Assembly: GCF_019977355.1 (NCBI RefSeq)
Contig: NZ_AP024655.1
Span: forward strand, 2,480,001-2,544,000
Source: Arthrobacter sp. NicSoilB8
GTDB taxonomy: Bacteria > Actinomycetota > Actinomycetes > Actinomycetales > Micrococcaceae
Direction: 5' to 3'
DNA: 64,000 nucleotides
Position 1 is the stretch's first letter. Every line of letters starts with the position of its first letter. Under the pieces are notes generated by a model that was not told the origin of the DNA, made no database searches, and worked only from the letters and a program-made list of their open reading frames with translations. Of the stretch, positions 1-8,229 are shown one piece after another. The position numbers and the translations under genes were made by a program.

Positions 1-2
1 TC

Positions 3-986
3 GACGCGTCCATTGAATTCTTCGGTTTGACCCAGGACGACAGGACCCTGGCCCCTGGTCCGCTCGCGGCGAGCCTGAACCTCTATGCCCTGGCCGAATG
101 CCTGTACGCCGGCGCCGAATTCCACACCCTTCACCACTTCGACGTCGGCGCCGCCCACGCAGCCGTCAGCCACGACGGCATCACCCGGCTCGTCCTGGTC
201 CCGACCATGCTCCGGCTGCTCAGCGAGCGTGGACTGGCTGGCGGGGTCGATGCGTCCGGCATCAGGAGCATCATCTGCGCCGGGTCCAAGCTGGATGCCC
301 GGACGCTGGAGGCGGCCCGGCGCTGGGCGCCCAATGCCACTATTTTCGAGTACTACGGAGCCTCCGAGCTCAGCTTCGTCTCCGGCGCCGGACTGCGTCC
401 GGGCGAGCCCGCCGAGCCGGGCGGAACCGGCATCGGGAAGCCCTTTCCCGGCGTCGACATCCGCATCCTGGACGACCGCGGAGCCGGACTCCCGGACGGC
501 AGCGACGGCAACATCTGTGTCCGCAGCGGCATGGTCAGCAATGGCTATTTGTGGGGTGACGACGGCCAGGCCCTGCGGTGTTTTGACGGCTGGTACACCG
601 TGGGGGACCAAGGGTATGTCTCCGGCGGGACCCTGCACATGCTGGGCCGCCGCTCTGACATGATCATCACGGCCGGCACGAACGTCTATCCGCACGAAGT
701 CGAAATGGCGCTGGCCTCCGTCCCGGGCGTCGCGGCGGCCGTGGCCGCCGGCATGGCGGATGACCTTCGCGGCCAGCGAGTAGTGGCCGGCGTGGTGCCC
801 TCGCACGGAGCGGTCACCGCCACAGCGCTGAAGTCGGGCATCGAGGATGTGCTCGCGCGCAACAAACGCCCGCTCGAATACTTCGCGCTGACGGAGCTGC
901 CCGTGACGGACCGGGGCAAGATCAGCCGACAGCTTCTTCTCGACTGGGTGGACCGGAACGATCCCCGGATCCGGCGCCTTGGCTGA
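3..986 (+). CDS. AMP-forming acyl-CoA synthetase/ligase, 5' end outside the window
   Basis: The reading frame is open from base 3, so the gene begins upstream and only about 327 C-terminal residues are visible. It belongs to the adenylate-forming (ANL) family, which activates a carboxylic acid with ATP and loads it on CoA. Visible motifs are FEYYGASE (A5 region), GWYTVGDQG (the conserved GWxxTGD aspartate), GRRSDMIITAGTNVYPHEVE (hinge and C-terminal domain) and DRGKISR, which carries the catalytic C-terminal lysine. The substrate cannot be told. The following thiolase overlaps its stop codon by 8 bases, which suggests co-translation and a shared fatty-acid or related catabolic role. Confidence 0.88.
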   Translation, partial: DASIEFFGLTQDDRTLAPGPLAASLNLYALAECLYAGAEFHTLHHFDVGAAHAAVSHDGITRLVLVPTMLRLLSERGLAGGVDASGIRSIICAGSKLDARTLEAARRWAPNATIFEYYGASELSFVSGAGLRPGEPAEPGGTGIGKPFPGVDIRILDDRGAGLPDGSDGNICVRSGMVSNGYLWGDDGQALRCFDGWYTVGDQGYVSGGTLHMLGRRSDMIITAGTNVYPHEVEMALASVPGVAAAVAAGMADDLRGQRVVAGVVPSHGAVTATALKSGIEDVLARNKRPLEYFALTELPVTDRGKISRQLLLDWVDRNDPRIRRLG

Positions 987-2289
987 GCAGCGCAAGGATC
1001 CCGGGGCGCGTTCGGCGGCGTCGTCACCCGGAGAGCCTTTTGCCGGGGAGCCTCTAACCGGGGAGTCTCGTCGCGGCGAGTTTCCCGGGCTGCTGCCCGA
1101 GGACAGGCAGCCGGTCATCATCGCCGCGCGCAGGACGCCGCTCTGCCGCGCCAGTGGAGCCCTCCAGAAGCTCCGCGCCCACGAACTCCTGGCCCCGGTG
1201 CTCCGCGGCCTGCTCGCCGACACTGGGGCTGGTGCCCGTGCGGACGCCGGTGCGGGTCTCGCGCCGGAGTCGGTGACCGACGTCGTGATCGGCAACGCGG
1301 TGGGCGGGGGCGGGAACGTGGCCCGGCTCGCCGCGCTGGAAGCCGGCCTGCCCGTCACCGTTCCCGGCCTCACGGTGGACCGGCAATGCGGCTCCGGTCT
1401 TGACGCGATCGTCCTGGCCTCGCGGCTGGTCGCGGCCGGCGGCGGCCTCTACCTGGCCGGCGGCGTGGAGAGCATCAGCACGGCCCCGCTCCGGGCACAC
1501 CGCAATGACGACGGCACGGCGGACTACTATAGCCGGGCCCAGTTCGCCCCGCTCAGCCTCGGCGACCCGGACATGGGGGTGGCGGCCGAGAACGTCGCCG
1601 CCCACTACGGCGTCAGCCGGGAACGCCAGGACGTGTTCGCGCTTCGCAGCCACCGCCGCGCCCTCGCCGCCGCCGCTGCCGGGCTGTTCGACGGCGAAAT
1701 CGTGCCGCTCGCCGTCGAACCCGGTACCTCCGTTGAGGCGGACGACGGCCCGAGGCCCAGCCTTGGCCCGGCCCTCATGGCCCGGTTCCCGCCTGTGTTT
1801 GCGGAGGGCGGCACCGTAACGGCCGGGAACTCATGCTTCGACGCGGACGGCGCCGCCGCCGTCGTCATCACGTCCGTGGAACGGGCCCGGCAGCTGGGCG
1901 CCACCGACGGGCTGCTCGTGTTGGGAACTGACACCGCCGGGGTGGCGCCGCAGCTCCTGGGCATCGGCGCGGCCGCGGCCGCGAAGCGGCTCCTGACCGC
2001 CCACGGCCTGGCGGCAACCGATATGGCCCTGGTCGAATTCAATGAGGCATTCGCCGCGCAGACACTCGCCTGCTTCGATCAGCTCGGGATCGACCCGGAG
2101 CGGGCAAACCTCGACGGCGGCGCCCTGGCGCTGGGCCACGCCTACGGGGCCTCGGGCGCAGTGCTCGTGACCCGGCTGCTGGCCCAGGCGCGCCGGTCCG
2201 GTGAGCAAGGCCAGCTTGCCCTGGCCATGATCAGCATCGCGGGCGGCATGGGCACGGCCGCGCTCCTCGGGTACCGCCGCCTCGGCTAG
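979..2289 (+). CDS. Thiolase (acetyl-CoA acetyltransferase family) with an altered C-terminal catalytic motif
   Basis: 436 residues from a TTG that overlaps the ligase stop. The first 40 residues are low-complexity and the true start could be slightly downstream. The thiolase fold is clear: VDRQCGSGLDA with nucleophile Cys137, FNEAFAAQ, and GHAYGASGA with the catalytic histidine. The C-terminal motif, normally CxGGGxG with the second catalytic cysteine, reads SIAGGMG here, so that cysteine is Ser419. Family members condense or cleave 3-ketoacyl-CoA. With the base replaced, normal Claisen chemistry may be impaired or changed. It is probably an operon partner of the upstream acyl-CoA ligase. 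Confidence 0.85.
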   Translation: MAEQRKDPGARSAASSPGEPFAGEPLTGESRRGEFPGLLPEDRQPVIIAARRTPLCRASGALQKLRAHELLAPVLRGLLADTGAGARADAGAGLAPESVTDVVIGNAVGGGGNVARLAALEAGLPVTVPGLTVDRQCGSGLDAIVLASRLVAAGGGLYLAGGVESISTAPLRAHRNDDGTADYYSRAQFAPLSLGDPDMGVAAENVAAHYGVSRERQDVFALRSHRRALAAAAAGLFDGEIVPLAVEPGTSVEADDGPRPSLGPALMARFPPVFAEGGTVTAGNSCFDADGAAAVVITSVERARQLGATDGLLVLGTDTAGVAPQLLGIGAAAAAKRLLTAHGLAATDMALVEFNEAFAAQTLACFDQLGIDPERANLDGGALALGHAYGASGAVLVTRLLAQARRSGEQGQLALAMISIAGGMGTAALLGYRRLG

Positions 2290-2290
2290 C

Positions 2291-2770
2291 CCCGCGCGGG
2301 ACATGCCCCGTTCTTGACCCCGGCACCGGACATGTCCAGTCCTGGGCACAGGCAACGGACATGATGGCTGTATGTCCATTGGCCGCGGCCGGGGGAGAGC
2401 ATGCTCACCTGCCGCACGCGGGACATGCCCCGCATCGGACCCCGGCACCGGACATGTCCAGTCCTGGGCACAGGCAACGGACATGATAGCTGTATGTCCA
2501 TTGGCCGCGGCCGGGGGAGAGCATGCTCACCTGCCGCACGCGGGACATGCCCCGCATCGGACCCCGGCACCGGACATGTCCAGTCCTGGGCACAGGCAAC
2601 GGACATGATGGCTGTATGTCCATTGGCCGCGGCCGGGGGAGAGCATGTCCGCCGGAGGGGTGTCCAAGCGATTCACGGCGCGGGCAGCCAGGAGGGGACA
2701 TGTCCAGTCCTGGGCACAGGCAACGGACATGATGGCTGTATGTCCATTGGCCGCGTCCGCGGGAGAGCAT
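2291..2770. repeat. Tandem 122-bp palindrome-rich repeat array
   Basis: The interval between the convergent thiolase and bioN genes holds four copies of a unit. The GGACATGTCC core recurs at 2328, 2450, 2572 and 2696 (spacings 122, 122, 124). A full unit chains several palindromes: a GCGGG/CCCGC hairpin, GGACATGTCC, GGACAT-N9-ATGTCC, GGCCGCGGCC and GAGCATGCTC. Copies 2 and 3 are almost identical. Copy 4 has a diverged left half (2645-2695). Open frames in both directions exist only because the repeat lacks stops, and the 122-bp period is not a multiple of three, so it is not coding. Its function is unknown. Confidence 0.9.
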
Positions 2771-2785
2771 GTCCACTGGAGCAGA

Positions 2786-3418
2786 CTAGCCTTCAGGGTC
2801 CTCGGGTTCGCCAAGTCCGCGGGCGGCTAGGGCTTCTCCGGTCTGTCGGGCGAAGGCCACCGTCGTGATGATCACCGGCAGCACAAGGGCCCGGGGGTTG
2901 CGTTCGAGTCCCCGGGCGCGGGCGGAGTCGCGCACGACCGAATAGGCGCCGGCAACGAACGGGATGCTGCGGAGCATGATGGCAATGGTCAGGGCGAAAC
3001 GCTCCGGGTCCGCGCCGAACCGCCGGAACGGCCGGGCCAGGGAGGCCACGCCGTCGAGCAGTTCCTGCACCGGGGTGGTGGCGGTCAGGATGGACGCCGC
3101 CACAACGCAAATCAGCACGTTCAGCACGATCCGGGCAGCAGTGGGTGCGCCCAGTTGCCACCACTGGAAGAGGCCGATGGCCAGAAGGACCGGCAGGACC
3201 GGGCGCACCGCACGGAACAGCCGGGCAGGACCGGCCCCGCTGAGCAGAAACACCGCGCACAGCAGCGCCAGCGCCGCAGCCGCCACCGCCCAGTCGGCGA
3301 TCAGGAAGGACGCCATTCCGCACCCGACCACCAGCAGGAACTTCAGCCACAGCGGTGCCCGGTGGATCAAGGACGTGCCCGGCACATAGGCGGCCAGAAG
3401 GAAGCCGTGGCCGCTCAA
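2786..3418 (-). CDS. bioN: Biotin ECF transporter transmembrane (T) component BioN
   Basis: A 210-residue membrane protein of the EcfT/CbiQ family, which couples the S component BioY to the ATPase BioM. Several hydrophobic segments span roughly residues 25-110. The C-terminal cytoplasmic part carries two Ala-Arg-Gly motifs (ARGLERN and AARGLGE), the EcfT signature that contacts the ATPase grooves. It is the last gene of bioY-bioM-bioN and overlaps the bioM stop by 4 bases (ATGA). The length is typical of BioN, which is shorter than general EcfT. The palindromic repeat array lies just past its stop. Confidence 0.88.
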   Translation of the reverse strand: MSGHGFLLAAYVPGTSLIHRAPLWLKFLLVVGCGMASFLIADWAVAAAALALLCAVFLLSGAGPARLFRAVRPVLPVLLAIGLFQWWQLGAPTAARIVLNVLICVVAASILTATTPVQELLDGVASLARPFRRFGADPERFALTIAIMLRSIPFVAGAYSVVRDSARARGLERNPRALVLPVIITTVAFARQTGEALAARGLGEPEDPEG

Positions 3419-4254
3419 GGCTGCTCCAGGCGGGCCTGCTCCGGCCGGAACTGCCCCGGCGTGGCGCCAGTGACGCCGGCCCCCTGGATTCCGTCGGGCT
3501 CTGGGCCGGCCCGTCCCGCCCCGGGCGTCGGGCCGGCCCCCACCGGCGGCAGCCCCGCCGCGCTCAGCGCACGGTAGTGCGCGACGGCGGAGGCCGGTTC
3601 GCCGTCGAACACGACCTTCCCGGCGTCCACCACCAGTACGCGGTCCATGTCCTGCGCGAGTTCGAGATCGTGGGTGGACAGGATGACCTGCTGGCGGAGA
3701 CCGGAGAGGGTGCGGCGCAGGAGTTCGCGGTTGCGGAGGTCCAGCAGCGTGGACGGTTCGTCCAGCACCAGAACCTCCGGGTCTACGGCCAGGACGGCCG
3801 CCAGCGCCAGGAGTTGGCGTTCGCCGCCGGAGAGCTCGTAAATGCTCTGGTCCGCCAGGGGCAGCAGGCCGAACCGGTCCAGGACCGACTCTGCGTGGGA
3901 CCGGCGGTCGGCGGCGTTGCGGATGGAGCGCCGCAGGGACAGCTCGACGTCCTCGCGTCCGGTGGGCATGACGAGCTGGGAAAGCGGATCAGTGAAGACG
4001 AAGCCGACGCGGCGCCGGACCTCCCGGACGGCGCGGACGGTATCGGCGCCGTCCACCCGGACCGTGCCCTCACTCGGTGCAACGAGCCCGTTGAGTAGCC
4101 GCAGGAGCGTGGACTTGCCCGAGCCGTTGGCGCCGATAACCCCGATCCGCCGTTCCGTGAGGCCCAGCGAGAGATCCCGGAGCAGCGTCTTGGGCGCGGG
4201 GCGGCCGTCAACCGACACCCGCACCGTCACCCGGTCCAGGACAACGCTGCTCAC
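3415..4254 (-). CDS. bioM: Biotin ECF transporter ATPase BioM
   Basis: A 279-residue ABC ATPase that powers biotin uptake on the cytoplasmic face. It has Walker A GANGSGKST (about residue 41), Q-loop FTDPLSQL, signature LSGGERQ, Walker B VLVLDEPS and the switch histidine in STHDLE. About 40 residues after the ABC domain are proline/glycine rich and probably not structured. The 4-base overlaps with bioY upstream and bioN downstream indicate a single transcription unit with coupled translation. The assignment to biotin rather than another ECF substrate rests on the adjacent BioY. Confidence 0.9.
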   Translation of the reverse strand: MSSVVLDRVTVRVSVDGRPAPKTLLRDLSLGLTERRIGVIGANGSGKSTLLRLLNGLVAPSEGTVRVDGADTVRAVREVRRRVGFVFTDPLSQLVMPTGREDVELSLRRSIRNAADRRSHAESVLDRFGLLPLADQSIYELSGGERQLLALAAVLAVDPEVLVLDEPSTLLDLRNRELLRRTLSGLRQQVILSTHDLELAQDMDRVLVVDAGKVVFDGEPASAVAHYRALSAAGLPPVGAGPTPGAGRAGPEPDGIQGAGVTGATPGQFRPEQARLEQP

Positions 4255-4895
4255 GGCCGGGCGTCAGCACTCCGGACGCGGCGGAGCAGCAGATCCGGGA
4301 AAGCCTTGTGCAGGGCCAGGGCGAAGCTGACGGCCAGTACGTTCTTGATGATGTCACCGGGGTAGAACGCGAGGTCGGCCAGGAACGCCTTGGAGAAGTC
4401 CAGCTTGGCATTGACCATCATGCCCAGGATGCCCAGGCCGTGGATGAAGACGATGCTGCTGACCATGGCGGCGGCGAACAGGAGGACAGCGCGCAGTTTG
4501 CCGGTGCGGTGGGCGGTGCCCCTGAGGACGACGACGGTCAGCCAGCCCACCGCCGTGGCGGCCAGCAGGAAACCGATGATGTAGCCGGCGGAAGGCCCGG
4601 CCAGGACGCCCAGCCCGCTGCGCCCGCCGCTGAAGATCGGCAGGCCGGCGAAGCCCAGGAGCAGGTAAAGGCCGACTGCGGCGAAGGCCCGCCCGGGGCC
4701 AAGAGCGAGCCCTGTGAGCATGACGGCCAGGGTCTGCAGGGTGATGGGCACGCCGAGACCGCCGACGGGAATGGCGGCGATCAGCGCCGAACCGGCCACA
4801 AGGGCGGCAAAAACGGCGATCAGGCCAAGATCGGTGGCGTTCCAGCGGCCCCGGCGCGGGGTCCGGGTTGTGGCGGGGTGGTCGGTCTGCGTCAT
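4251..4895 (-). CDS. bioY: Biotin ECF transporter substrate-binding (S) component BioY
   Basis: 214 residues from the ATG at 4895. The frame stays open further upstream, but the N-terminal extension has no membrane character, so this start is chosen. BioY is the membrane protein that binds biotin. Diagnostic stretches are GVPITLQTLAVMLTGLALGP, GLAGLPIF-like GFAGLPIFSGG, the GPSAGYIIGF turn and FYPGDIIKN near the C terminus. It is the first gene of the operon. No biotin biosynthesis genes are in view, so the operon is probably for uptake by an auxotroph or scavenger. Confidence 0.9.
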   Translation of the reverse strand: MTQTDHPATTRTPRRGRWNATDLGLIAVFAALVAGSALIAAIPVGGLGVPITLQTLAVMLTGLALGPGRAFAAVGLYLLLGFAGLPIFSGGRSGLGVLAGPSAGYIIGFLLAATAVGWLTVVVLRGTAHRTGKLRAVLLFAAAMVSSIVFIHGLGILGMMVNAKLDFSKAFLADLAFYPGDIIKNVLAVSFALALHKAFPDLLLRRVRSADARP

Positions 4896-5197
4896 GGTGT
4901 TCCTGTCGAGTGCTGCGGTGCAATACGGAAGTGTGATTCTGACTGTACGGTCGCGGGCCCCCTCGTTTTTTGTAGGTGCCCCACTAAGCGGCGGCCCGGA
5001 TGCTGGAGGGCGACGCCAATGAGGGCAGCCGGGCGCCCGCATTGCAGGCGGGCCGGCGCCCCGGGAGCCCATGTCATGGGGCCAGGGCAGTGCCGGTAGA
5101 CTTGTAGAGGCCGTGCTCTCGCACCGCCCTGCCCCGGCCCCGCCCAGACTCCACCGTTGTGCCGCGGCATTCCCTGTTGTGAAAGGCCTTAGCTGCA
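4896..5197. promoter_or_regulatory. Divergent promoter region between bioY and the ABC-F gene
   Basis: 302 bases with no credible gene. They must hold the bioYMN promoter (leftward) and the ABC-F promoter (rightward). A 13-bp palindrome CCCATGTCATGGG lies at 5068-5080 and could be an operator, but it does not match a biotin-regulator site known to me. No riboswitch is recognised. Confidence 0.4.
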
Positions 5198-6796
5198 TTG
5201 ATTACCGTCCAGGATCTCGAACTGCGCGCCGGCGCCCGCCTCCTCATGGACCAGGTGAGCTTCCGGATCGACAAGGGAGACAAGATCGGCCTGGTCGGCC
5301 GTAACGGTGCAGGCAAGACCACACTGACCCGCGTACTCGCCGGAGAAGGCCTGCCCGCCGCTGGCAAGGTCACCCGCAGCGGCGAAATCGGCTACCTGCC
5401 GCAGGACCCGCGCACCCCGGACATGGAGCAGCTCGCGCGGGACCGGATCCTCTCCGTCCGCGGCCTGGACGTCGCCGTCGGCAAGCTCCGTTTGGCCCAC
5501 GAGGAGATGGCAAGCGAGGACGCCGCGGTTCAGCAAAAAGCGATGAACCGCTACGACCGGCTGGAATCAGAATTCCTGGCCGCGGGCGGCTACGCGGCCG
5601 AAGCCGAGGCGGCGGCGATCTGCTCGAACCTCGCCCTGCCGGACCGCCTGCTGAACCAGCCGCTCAAGACCCTGTCCGGTGGACAGCGCCGCCGCGTGGA
5701 GCTGGCCCGCATCCTGTACTCGGATGCCGAAACCATGCTCCTCGATGAGCCCACCAACCACCTCGACGCCGATTCCATCTCCTGGCTCCGCGAATTCCTC
5801 AAGAACCACCAGGGCGGGCTGATTGTGATCAGCCACGACACCGAACTGCTCGAGGCAACCGTGAACAAGGTCTTCCTCTTGGACCCTAACCGCGCCCAGA
5901 TCGACTTCTACAACATGGACTGGAAGCGCTACCTCACCCAGCGCGAAACGGACGAGCGCGCCCGCAAACGGGAGCGTGCCAACGCGGAGAAGAAGGCCCA
6001 GGTCCTCATCGACCAGGCCAACAAGATGCGCGCCAAGGCCACCAAGGCCGTCGCTGCGCAGAACATGGCCAAACGCGCCGAGCGTCTGCTCGGCGGTCTC
6101 GAAGCTGTGCGGGCGACCGACCGCGTGGCGGCCCTGCGCTTCCCGGACCCGTCACCCTGCGGCAAGACCCCGCTCACCGCGGACGGCCTCAGCAAGTCCT
6201 ACGGCTCGCTGGAAATCTTCACCGACGTCGATCTCGCGATCGACCGCGGTTCCAAGGTGGTCATCCTGGGCCTCAACGGCGCCGGCAAGACCACCCTCCT
6301 GCGCATGCTCGCCGGCGTCGACAAGCCGGACACCGGCGAAGTGGTTGCGGGCCACGGCCTGAAGGTGGGCTACTACGCCCAGGAGCACGAGACGCTCGAT
6401 GTTGACCGCACGGTCCTGCAGAACATGCGCTCGTCCGCGCCGGACATGAACGACGCGGAAGTACGCAACATTCTGGGCTCGTTCCTGTTCTCCGGTGACG
6501 ACGTCGACAAGCCCGCCGGCGTCCTCTCCGGCGGCGAGAAGACCCGGCTGGCCCTGGCCACCATCGTGGCCTCGAGTGCCAACGTGCTGCTCCTCGATGA
6601 GCCCACCAACAACCTCGACCCCGCCAGCCGCGCCGAGATCCTCGGGGCCCTGAGCAACTACACCGGCGCCGTCGTCCTCGTGAGCCACGATGAGGGTGCC
6701 GTCGAGGCGCTCAACCCGGAGCGCGTCGTCTTGCTGCCCGACGGCATCGAGGACCACTGGAACGAAGACTACCTGGACCTGATCACGCTGGCGTAA
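5198..6796 (+). CDS. ABC-F family ATPase
   Basis: A 532-residue protein with two ABC domains and no membrane segments, as in the ABC-F family (EttA, Uup and ribosome-protection factors) that act on ribosomes. Domain 1 has GRNGAGKT, LSGGQRRR and LLDEPTNHLD. Domain 2 has GLNGAGKTT, LSGGEKTR and LLDEPTNNLD. A charged linker of about residues 245-300, rich in Arg, Lys and Ala, is the expected P-site tRNA-interaction motif. The start is TTG at 5198, with a GAAAGG-type ribosome site about 15 bases upstream. The exact subfamily, and whether it confers antibiotic resistance, cannot be decided from this sequence. Confidence 0.9.
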   Translation: MITVQDLELRAGARLLMDQVSFRIDKGDKIGLVGRNGAGKTTLTRVLAGEGLPAAGKVTRSGEIGYLPQDPRTPDMEQLARDRILSVRGLDVAVGKLRLAHEEMASEDAAVQQKAMNRYDRLESEFLAAGGYAAEAEAAAICSNLALPDRLLNQPLKTLSGGQRRRVELARILYSDAETMLLDEPTNHLDADSISWLREFLKNHQGGLIVISHDTELLEATVNKVFLLDPNRAQIDFYNMDWKRYLTQRETDERARKRERANAEKKAQVLIDQANKMRAKATKAVAAQNMAKRAERLLGGLEAVRATDRVAALRFPDPSPCGKTPLTADGLSKSYGSLEIFTDVDLAIDRGSKVVILGLNGAGKTTLLRMLAGVDKPDTGEVVAGHGLKVGYYAQEHETLDVDRTVLQNMRSSAPDMNDAEVRNILGSFLFSGDDVDKPAGVLSGGEKTRLALATIVASSANVLLLDEPTNNLDPASRAEILGALSNYTGAVVLVSHDEGAVEALNPERVVLLPDGIEDHWNEDYLDLITLA

Positions 6797-6801
6797 GGCC
6801 G

Positions 6802-6867
6802 CCCAACTAGCTCGCAGCAGGGGCCGTTTTGAGCACTCAAAACGGCCTTAAGTGCGAGTTAGTTGGG
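6802..6867. terminator. Large hairpin filling a convergent intergenic space
   Basis: Inner perfect 12-bp stem GGCCGTTTTGAG / CTCAAAACGGCC (6822-6833 with 6836-6847). Outer 15-bp stem at 6802-6816 with 6853-6867 (one mismatch), separated from the inner stem by a 5x5 internal loop. It spans nearly all of the 71 bases between the ABC-F stop and the YbaK stop. It probably acts as a bidirectional terminator, though without a clear T-tract it may be a dispersed palindromic element. Confidence 0.75.
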
Positions 6868-7347
6868 TCAGCGGACGGGCATCGCTTCGGCGCCCGTGAT
6901 TCGCTGCAGCTCCTCGTAGCCGATCGAGAACATCGAGTTGTGGTCGCCGGCCCCTGCCCAGAGCACGGGATGGGCCGCCAGTGACTCGTCCAATAGGGTC
7001 CGGATCTTCTCCGGGTGGCCGACCGGGGCCACGCCGCCAACCTCCTGGCCGGTGTGTTCGAGGACGAAATCAGGGGAGGCCCGGCGGATCTTGCCGGACC
7101 CCAGTTGCGCGGCCACCTTGCCGACGTCGACCCTGGCTGCGCCGCTGGCCAGGATGAGCAGCGGTGTGCCCTCAAGGTCGAACACCAGGCTGTTGGTGAT
7201 TGCCGCGACGTCGCAACCCAGCGCGGCGGCCGCGGCGGCCGCGGTCGGGACTTTCGTAGAGAACACCGTCACGGTGTCGTGGGCACCCAAGGCGGTGAGT
7301 GCGCGCCTGACGTTTGCCACAGGTTCCGGCAGGGCCTCGGGGCTCAT
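6868..7347 (-). CDS. YbaK/EbsC-family aminoacyl-tRNA deacylase
   Basis: 159 residues, the usual size of single-domain YbaK/ProX-type editing proteins that hydrolyse misacylated tRNA (for example Cys-tRNA-Pro). Recognisable stretches are AAALGCDVAAITNSLVFD, the lysine-containing region around DVGKVAAQLG, and EVGGVAPVGHPE, the conserved GGVxPxG substrate pocket. It converges on the ABC-F gene, and its stop codon touches the hairpin. Its own upstream gene is SURF1, 3 bases apart. The tRNA specificity is not predictable here. Confidence 0.85.
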   Translation of the reverse strand: MSPEALPEPVANVRRALTALGAHDTVTVFSTKVPTAAAAAAALGCDVAAITNSLVFDLEGTPLLILASGAARVDVGKVAAQLGSGKIRRASPDFVLEHTGQEVGGVAPVGHPEKIRTLLDESLAAHPVLWAGAGDHNSMFSIGYEELQRITGAEAMPVR

Positions 7348-7350
7348 CGG

Positions 7351-8229
7351 TCAGTAGCCCTGGGCGTCCAAGATGGCGTCTTCCTCTTCCTCCGCGGTCG
7401 CGTTCTTGCGCTTCCGGGGAGCAGGACGACGGCGGGCCACCGGACCGGAGGAATGCAGGAACACGCCCTCTGCGGCTTCGGCCTCGGCGTCCTCCGCGTC
7501 GATCGCGGCGTTGCGGGCCTGCTGCCGGGCCGCATAGCCGAACCCCACGAACATCAGCACGCCGAACGCGAACCACTGCAGGGAGTAGGACAGGTGGGTG
7601 CCCTCATCGGTGGACGGTTTGGGGAACGGGAACGGCATGTCCTGCACCGTGGGGGACTCTGAGGCGAGCTGTCCGTAGGCGCCCGTGAGGAGCGGATAGC
7701 CAAGCTGGGTGGAATAGGCGGCGAGGTCGATCGAGGCCAGCTGGCCCTCAGGGGCGCCGCGCTGAAGCTCGGCTTCGGCCGGCTTGAGGCGCGCAACCAC
7801 AGTCGTCGGTCCCTGCGGCGGTGCCGGCACCGAGTCGGGCCGGCCCGGGGTGTTGTTGCCGATGGGCAGCCAGCCGCGGTCAATCACCACCGTTTCGCCG
7901 GAATCGAGCTTGAACGGGACCACCACCTCGTAGCCGGGCTGGCCGTTGAGCGGGCGGTTGCGGACGATGCGCTGGCCGGCGACGTCGTAGCTGCCTTTCA
8001 GCTCCACCTGGGTCCACTCGCGCTCCGGGTCGAGCCGGTTGAACTGGTCCCGGACCTGCGGGAAGGGTACCGGGGCGGCGGAGTAGTTGGAGACCACCCG
8101 GTTGATTTCGGCCAGGGTTTCGGCGCGGCGGTCCATCTGCCACCGGCCCAGGCCGACGCAGCCGGCGGCGAAGATCGCGGCCAGCAACAAGTACCCCAGC
8201 CATTTACTGGAGAAGAGAAAGCGGTACAT
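7351..8229 (-). CDS. SURF1-family cytochrome oxidase biogenesis protein
   Basis: 292 residues. An N-terminal membrane segment (about 9-28) is followed by the SURF1 signature GLGRWQMDRR and an extracytoplasmic domain with RPLNGQPGYEVVVPF and VIDRGWLP. A second membrane helix lies at about 228-248. The topology of two helices flanking a periplasmic domain is typical. SURF1 proteins help insert heme a into cytochrome aa3 oxidase. It sits between YbaK and a small cysteine-rich protein and is probably co-transcribed with both, because the spacings are 0-3 bases. The C-terminal basic tail is longer than in many homologues. Confidence 0.88.
   Translation of the reverse strand: MYRFLFSSKWLGYLLLAAIFAAGCVGLGRWQMDRRAETLAEINRVVSNYSAAPVPFPQVRDQFNRLDPEREWTQVELKGSYDVAGQRIVRNRPLNGQPGYEVVVPFKLDSGETVVIDRGWLPIGNNTPGRPDSVPAPPQGPTTVVARLKPAEAELQRGAPEGQLASIDLAAYSTQLGYPLLTGAYGQLASESPTVQDMPFPFPKPSTDEGTHLSYSLQWFAFGVLMFVGFGYAARQQARNAAIDAEDAEAEAAEGVFLHSSGPVARRRPAPRKRKNATAEEEEDAILDAQGY

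Noticed and set aside
2291..2770. CRISPR array
   Set aside because: Units are 122 bp, near-identical over their full length with no unique spacers of about 30 bp, and no cas genes are nearby.
2286..2868. Overlapping open frames on both strands within the repeat array, encoding repeated MSVACAQDW-like peptides
   Set aside because: They arise because the 122-bp unit lacks stops. The frame shifts with each unit, no ribosome site is consistent, and no protein family is matched.
4896..5197. Biotin regulator site or riboswitch upstream of bioY
   Set aside because: Only a 13-bp palindrome is visible. It matches no biotin operator known to me, and no RNA structure was recognised.
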